9,611 bases of DNA from Leptolyngbya sp. SIO4C5 (lineage in GTDB: Bacteria; Cyanobacteriota; Cyanobacteriia; Phormidesmidales; Phormidesmidaceae): positions 1-9,611 of the forward strand of contig JAAHIC010000112.1 of the NCBI GenBank assembly GCA_010671965.1. The letters run 5' to 3'. Shown here in pieces: positions 6,227 through 9,611 of the stretch. Position 1 is the stretch's first letter. The number at the start of each line of letters is the position of its first letter. The notes beneath the pieces are model-generated. The model had not been told where the DNA came from. It worked only from the letters and a program-made list of their open reading frames with translations, and did not search any database. The position numbers and the translations under genes were made by a program.

Positions 6227-6256
6227 GAGAAAATCCCACCTCCGGGTAGGGTTCTC
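6227..6256 (+). repeat. Bulged 11-bp hairpin upstream of hspA
   Basis: GAGAA (6227-6231) pairs with TTCTC (6252-6256), CCC (6235-6237) with GGG (6249-6251), and ACC (6238-6240) with GGT (6245-6247). The loop is TCCG, with bulges AAT (6232-6234) and A (6248). No T-run follows. It lies about 110 bp before the hspA start, so it may be part of a promoter-region element or a separate dispersed repeat. Confidence 0.35.
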
Positions 6257-6316
6257 TGGACTGGGGCGATCGCGTTTCCCCCGGCATCATAGGAACTGTA
6301 GAGAGATTGAGAGCGC

Positions 6317-6368
6317 GGTTTGGGAGCCGCAAACCAGTTTCAGCATTAGATTGAGAGGTTTAGAAACT
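6317..6368 (+). promoter_or_regulatory. hspA leader with competing hairpins around the ribosome-binding site (possible RNA thermometer)
   Basis: The ribosome-binding site GAGAGG is at 6353-6358, 10 nt before the hspA ATG. Three pairings are possible. GGTTTG (6317-6322) can pair with CAAACC (6330-6335), leaving the site free. AAACC (6331-6335) can instead pair with GGTTT (6357-6361), covering the last two bases of the site. AGTTTC (6336-6341) can pair with GAAACT (6363-6368), which ends at the base before the ATG and holds the site in a 21-nt loop. These helices share bases or cross, so they largely exclude one another. Heat-melting leaders are known for cyanobacterial small heat-shock genes, for example Synechocystis hsp17. 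The pairings are read directly; the thermometer role is inference. The transcription start is unknown, so the first helix may not be in the message. Confidence 0.45.
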
Positions 6369-6848
6369 ATGATCGTTCGTTACTGGCAACCCCTTCGTGA
6401 AGTTGAATCCCTGCATCGTCAGCTCGATCGTGTTTTTGATGAAATGAACTCCGCAGATATGAACGTAAGAACCACCTGGACACCTGCCGTTAACCTAATT
6501 GACCAAGGCGACAACCTGCTGCTGCAAGTCCAGCTACCGGGTGTCACCGCCGAGGATATTGACATTCAAGCTAGCCGCGAAGCAGTTGCCATTTCCGGCC
6601 AGCGTCAGATGGCCGAACTGTCTGAAGGTCAGCGCCTGCTCCATTCTGAACTGCGCTACGGCACTTTCCGCCGGGTTGTTCCCCTACCCGTTGCCATTCA
6701 GAACACCGAAATTGCCGCCAACTTTGACAACGGCATCCTGATGCTAACGCTGCCTAAAGTTGAGGAAGTGCGCAACCGGGTGGTCAAGGTTAATATCGGC
6801 CAGCTTGCTGCTGACGCGCCGGAAGCGATCGCTGAAGCAGCCCAGTAG
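6369..6848 (+). CDS. hspA: Small heat-shock protein (Hsp20/alpha-crystallin), HspA-like
   Basis: HspA is an ATP-independent chaperone that forms oligomers, holds unfolding proteins and, in cyanobacteria, also stabilises membranes and photosynthetic complexes in heat. The 159-residue protein has a short N-terminal arm with the class-A opening WQPLREVESLHRQLDRVFDE (6-25), an alpha-crystallin domain at about 36-140 and a short tail. Within the domain, LPGVTAEDIDI (57-67), the block ELRYGTFRRVVPLP (94-107) and NGILMLTLPK (121-130) are hallmark segments. VNI at 141-143 fits the I/V-x-I/V motif that docks neighbouring dimers. The frame is open 48 codons further upstream to 6225, but that part is Arg-rich and unlike the family, and the ATG at 6369 has the site GAGAGG before it, so the shorter form is chosen. 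The gene is probably monocistronic, since a strong terminator follows. It is divergent from the transporter gene. Confidence 0.96.
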   Translation: MIVRYWQPLREVESLHRQLDRVFDEMNSADMNVRTTWTPAVNLIDQGDNLLLQVQLPGVTAEDIDIQASREAVAISGQRQMAELSEGQRLLHSELRYGTFRRVVPLPVAIQNTEIAANFDNGILMLTLPKVEEVRNRVVKVNIGQLAADAPEAIAEAAQ

Positions 6849-6913
6849 CCAGTGAGGTGGGCGATACCCGCCCGGCCCTGCTGACAAATTTTACCTAACA
6901 GATGTACTGCCTG

Positions 6914-6942
6914 AGGTCAGAGAAAAGTTCTCTGGCCTTTTT
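6914..6942 (+). terminator. Intrinsic terminator after hspA
   Basis: An 11-bp stem pairs AGGTCAGAGAA (6914-6924) with TTCTCTGGCCT (6928-6938), with one G-T wobble and a 3-base loop AAG. It leads straight into TTTTT (6938-6942) and then CTTT. This is a classical Rho-independent terminator 65 bp after the hspA stop codon, and it should isolate hspA from the debranching-enzyme gene. Confidence 0.92.
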
Positions 6943-7117
6943 CTTTATGCCGGTATGTGGCTGGAATCAAATAGTGAATTGTTTGCCCCGATGGGCTGAC
7001 GAATCGCTACATTGTGAAAAAGCAGCCGCGATCGCGACTGCCAGATTCGAGCTGGCGTTTCCGTTTATCTGACTGAGCCAGCTACACATCCTTTTCGTTT
7101 CTCGGACTTAGACAATC

Positions 7118-9376
7118 ATGGCTCTAGATATCCTTGAGCAAAACGGCCAGCAATACCTGCCTGCTGCTCAGTGGCCCTTACCCGAATGGCCCTGCGTAGT
7201 TAGCAAGCAGCCCCTGCCGACGCTGACGCTGAAAGAAGACGATCTGTTTATGATCACGGATCTACTCGGCAATATCTCTGGTTGTTTAGAGGGCAATCAG
7301 AACACCAGCATGGGCCTTTTTTGCCGGGATTCGCGGTTTTTGAGTCGCTTGGAGCTGCAAATTGACGGGCGATCGCCGGTGTTGCTCAGCAGCAATGCCG
7401 ACTTGGGGTTTGCTCTGTCGGTGCTGTGCGCCAATCCGCCCCTGCCCGACATCACCCACGACACCATCGGCATTCGCCGCGACATGGTGCTCAATGGCGG
7501 TTTGTTTGAAGACATTGAGGTGACTAACTACAGCACTGAGCCTGCTAGCTTTACCCTGTCTCTCAGCTTTGATGCCGACTTCATTGATGTCTTTGAGCTG
7601 CGGGGCTACACCCAGCGAGAGCAGCGCGGCACTAAAATTCAGCGGCTGCCTAGCCAGCACGGTAAGCAAATTGAGAACGAAGCAGACCTACAAGCCCTGA
7701 GCGAGCGAGTCAGCGATCGCCTGCATCTGGCCTACATGGGCCTAGATGGCATCGTGATGGAGTCCCAGATTGAATTTTTGCACCGCCCCCCCGATATCTG
7801 TAAGGGGCATACAGCTCTGTGGCATCTGACCTTAGAGCCGCATCAGTCGCAAAAGTTAGGCTATCGCCTGCAGCTTCTAACGGACGGTGAGCAAACTCCC
7901 TCAGACGGTTTACCTGCTAACTTAGGGCAGGCGATCGCCTCTAAAACTTCGGAAGAAGACCACTGGCTCAGTCAGGTCGCCCGGATCAGCTCCGACAACG
8001 AAACCTTCAACCTAGTGGTTTCGCGGGCCGAGCAGGATACCTACCTGCTGCGGCAGGACTTTCATGAAGAAACCACCCTCTCGGCAGGTGTCCCCTGGTT
8101 CTCGACTCTATTTGGCCGCGACACAATTATTGCCGCCACCCAGACCCTAATGCTTGACCCCAGCATTGCTCAGTCCACCCTGAAACTGCTGGCCCACTAC
8201 CAGGGCAAAACTGACAATGAATGGCGCGAGGAGCAGCCCGGTAAGATTCTGCACGAACTACGGCATGGGGAGCTAGTGCGCTGCGGCGAAATGCCCCATA
8301 CGCCTTACTACGGCACCGTAGATGCTACGCCGCTGTGGGTTATGCTCTATGCCGACTACTACGCTTGGACAAACGACCAGTCCACCCTAGAAACGCTGTG
8401 GCCCAATGCTCTCAAGGCGATGGAGTGGATCGATCGCGCCTGCGCGGAAACCGGATATTTGGCCTACTACCGCAAATCCAAAGGCGGATTAGACAATCAG
8501 GGCTGGAAAGATTCCTGGAACTGCATTGTGGATCGCCACGGTCATCTGGCTCAGGGATCGATTGCTCTGTGCGAAGTGCAGGCGTATGTCTATGCCGCTA
8601 GAGTTCGGCTGGCAAAAATTGCCCGCATGAAGAAGCGCTTAGATTTAGCAGAAGCCTGGGAAGAGTCAGCCAGAGACCTAAAACACCGCTTTAATAAGGA
8701 CTTTTGGATTGATGATTTAGATTTCTGCGCTTTGGCTCTAGATGGCGAAGGCAAGCCCGTAGACAGCATCAGCTCCAACCCCGGCCACTGCCTAGCTTTA
8801 GACATTTTGACCCCCGAAAAAGCCGAGAGCGTTGCCGGACGGCTGCTAGCCCCCGACATGTTCAGCGGCTGGGGGATCCGGACTTTGAGCAGCCATTCTC
8901 CCGCCTACAACCCGATGGGCTACCACATTGGCTCGGTCTGGCCCCACGATAATGCCCTGATTGTAGAGGGACTGCGATCGCTCAATCAAATCGATGCGGC
9001 CCTAGAAGTCTCTAAGGGCATCTTCGACATGATGACCTACCAGCCCTACCAGCGCCCCCCAGAGCTGTTTTGCGGCTTTGAACGCATTGAGCGCATACCG
9101 CCTGTACAGTATCCGGTGGCCTGCTCCCCCCAAGCTTGGGCTACAGGCAGCGTCTTTCATCTGTTGCAGATGATGCTGCATTTGATTCCTAACGCGCCCA
9201 GCAACTCTCTGCGTATCGTTGACCCGGTCCTGCCCGACTTTTTACAGAAGCTGGCAGTGCGCAATCTCAAAATCGGCTCAACGGTGCTGGACTTAGAGTT
9301 TGAGCGCTCTAATGGATCTACGGCCTGCCGGGTGGTGCGCAAACGCGGTAATCTGCGCGTGGTGATTGAAACTTAG
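7118..9376 (+). CDS. Amylo-alpha-1,6-glucosidase / glycogen debranching enzyme-type protein
   Basis: This is a cytosolic glycoside hydrolase-type protein of 752 residues. The N-terminal domain (about 40-250) matches the pattern of the bacterial GDE N-terminal beta domain: DLFMITDLLGNISG at 42-55, then GLFCRDSRFLSRLEL at 66-80. The C-terminal part (about 280-690) looks like an alpha/alpha-six barrel of the amylo-1,6-glucosidase type, with PWFSTLFGRDTIIAA (326-340), GWKDSWN (462-468), GYHIGSVWPHDNALI (601-615) and PELFCGFER (648-656). Asp335, Asp465 and Glu649 are the best-placed acidic residues for substrate binding or catalysis; that assignment is inference. No 4-alpha-glucanotransferase domain is present, unlike the eukaryotic debranching enzyme. 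The likely role is removal of alpha-1,6 branches or related glucans in glycogen turnover, but many family members are untested. The start at 7118 has only a weak GGA site 11 nt upstream. A Lin0512-family gene follows after 11 bp. Confidence 0.9.
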   Translation: MALDILEQNGQQYLPAAQWPLPEWPCVVSKQPLPTLTLKEDDLFMITDLLGNISGCLEGNQNTSMGLFCRDSRFLSRLELQIDGRSPVLLSSNADLGFALSVLCANPPLPDITHDTIGIRRDMVLNGGLFEDIEVTNYSTEPASFTLSLSFDADFIDVFELRGYTQREQRGTKIQRLPSQHGKQIENEADLQALSERVSDRLHLAYMGLDGIVMESQIEFLHRPPDICKGHTALWHLTLEPHQSQKLGYRLQLLTDGEQTPSDGLPANLGQAIASKTSEEDHWLSQVARISSDNETFNLVVSRAEQDTYLLRQDFHEETTLSAGVPWFSTLFGRDTIIAATQTLMLDPSIAQSTLKLLAHYQGKTDNEWREEQPGKILHELRHGELVRCGEMPHTPYYGTVDATPLWVMLYADYYAWTNDQSTLETLWPNALKAMEWIDRACAETGYLAYYRKSKGGLDNQGWKDSWNCIVDRHGHLAQGSIALCEVQAYVYAARVRLAKIARMKKRLDLAEAWEESARDLKHRFNKDFWIDDLDFCALALDGEGKPVDSISSNPGHCLALDILTPEKAESVAGRLLAPDMFSGWGIRTLSSHSPAYNPMGYHIGSVWPHDNALIVEGLRSLNQIDAALEVSKGIFDMMTYQPYQRPPELFCGFERIERIPPVQYPVACSPQAWATGSVFHLLQMMLHLIPNAPSNSLRIVDPVLPDFLQKLAVRNLKIGSTVLDLEFERSNGSTACRVVRKRGNLRVVIET

Positions 9377-9378
9377 GA
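9375..9378 (+). promoter_or_regulatory. Ribosome-binding site of the Lin0512 gene overlapping the debranching-enzyme stop
   Basis: AGGA at 9375-9378 shares two bases with the TAG stop codon (9374-9376) of the upstream gene and stands 9 nt before the ATG at 9388. This fixes the downstream start and suggests that the two genes are translated in a coupled way from one message. Confidence 0.6.
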
Positions 9379-9387
9379 TAGCCACTG

Positions 9388-9611
9388 ATGCCAAAACGCC
9401 TGATTATCGAAATGGGGATGGGGATTGATCAGCACGGTCAGGATCCCACCGTGGCCGCTGCCAGAGCCGTTCGGAACGCGATCGCCCACAATGCCCTCCC
9501 CGGTGTCTGGGAGGTGGCGGGTCTTGACCATCCCAACCAGATGATTGTGGAGGTGCAGGTATCTGTGCCCCATCCAGACCAGGTACGGCAGGAAGAGGTA
9601 CTAGCTGTCCT
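9388..9611 (+). CDS. Lin0512 family protein, N-terminal part only
   Basis: Only the first 74 codons are inside the window; the gene continues beyond the right end. The opening MPKRLIIEMGMGIDQHGQDP followed by TVAAARAVRNAIAHNALPGV closely matches the Lin0512 family, whose members begin with a strand, a Gly-rich GMGxDxHGQD segment and a helix with a conserved RAVxxAI pattern. EVQVSVPHPDQV (55-66), with its (V/I)xVPxPxxV pattern, is also typical. The family is small, soluble and of unknown biochemical function; its members are about 110 to 120 residues long, so roughly a third is missing here. No signal peptide or membrane segment is present. It follows the debranching-enzyme gene by 11 bp with an overlapping ribosome-binding site, so it is very likely in the same operon. 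Confidence 0.85.
   Translation, partial: MPKRLIIEMGMGIDQHGQDPTVAAARAVRNAIAHNALPGVWEVAGLDHPNQMIVEVQVSVPHPDQVRQEEVLAV

Larger units (their letters stand above)
5966..6368. other. Divergent intergenic region between the transporter and hspA
   Basis: These 403 bp separate two divergent genes and should hold both promoters, though I find no convincing -35/-10 pair. From left to right it holds: an inverted repeat next to the transporter start (5976-5992), the 27-bp tandem repeats (6030-6156), a C-rich spacer (about 6165-6215), a bulged hairpin (6227-6256), one HIP1 site (6266-6273), and the hspA leader with its competing pairings (6317-6368). No CIRCE element (TTAGCACTC-N9-GAGTGCTAA) is present, so direct HrcA control of hspA through that operator is not supported. 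Confidence 0.7.

Noticed and set aside
6013..6228. Plus-strand Cys-rich ORF with CAHGEPFCN-type repeats across the tandem array
   Set aside because: It has no ribosome-binding site, exists only because the repeat period is a multiple of three, and its copy-to-copy changes mostly alter residues.
6225..6368. 48-codon N-terminal extension of HspA
   Set aside because: The Arg-rich residues do not resemble the small heat-shock family, while the ATG at 6369 has a good ribosome-binding site and the usual first residues.
6300..6368. CIRCE/HrcA operator before hspA
   Set aside because: No TTAGCACTC-N9-GAGTGCTAA or close variant is found.
6947..7072. 41-residue ORF between the hspA terminator and the debranching-enzyme gene
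   Set aside because: It begins within the terminator's T-rich tail, has no ribosome-binding site and shows no recognisable feature.

Overview
The window is chromosomal DNA from a cyanobacterium. Three things point there. The palindrome GCGATCGC (HIP1), typical of many cyanobacterial genomes, occurs 19 times in 9.6 kb. The gene content is also cyanobacterial: a plant-type geranylgeranyl diphosphate synthase, an apocarotenoid oxygenase very like the Synechocystis enzyme, a BT1-type folate/biopterin carrier and an HspA-like small heat-shock protein. Finally, folD, crtE and a divergent-PAP2 (DUF212) gene lie in a row, an order I associate with cyanobacteria. I cannot name the species.

Layout. 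Bases 1-2022 are a minus-strand cluster transcribed folD -> crtE -> DUF212; the last gene runs off the left end. Bases 2046-2534 (+) encode a small predicted OB-fold lipoprotein that starts only 23 bp from folD, back to back. Bases 2550-5965 are a second minus-strand run: folate/biopterin transporter -> carotenoid oxygenase -> unrecognised 105-residue protein, with gaps of 89 and 75 bp. Bases 5966-6368 are a divergent intergenic region with five copies (the last partial) of a 27-bp tandem repeat and several inverted repeats. Bases 6369-6848 (+) are hspA, followed by a clear intrinsic terminator. Bases 7118-9376 (+) encode an amylo-alpha-1,6-glucosidase-type glycogen debranching enzyme. A Lin0512-family gene follows 11 bp later and is cut by the right end.

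Function. The window is metabolic housekeeping. CrtE makes the C20 precursor of carotenoids, the chlorophyll phytyl tail and quinone side chains, and the oxygenase cleaves apocarotenals to retinal. FolD and the BT1 carrier both concern folates. HspA protects proteins and membranes under stress. The debranching enzyme belongs to glycogen turnover. I see no mobile element, CRISPR array, tRNA, rRNA, phage gene or defence cassette, and no convincing new multi-gene system.

The points most worth a second look are: a possible RNA thermometer in the hspA leader, where three competing pairings surround the ribosome-binding site; the 27-bp tandem repeat between the transporter and hspA; an Illumina-adapter-like stretch at the left end exactly where the DUF212 protein stops looking like its family; and the tight coupling of a Lin0512 gene of unknown function to the debranching enzyme.
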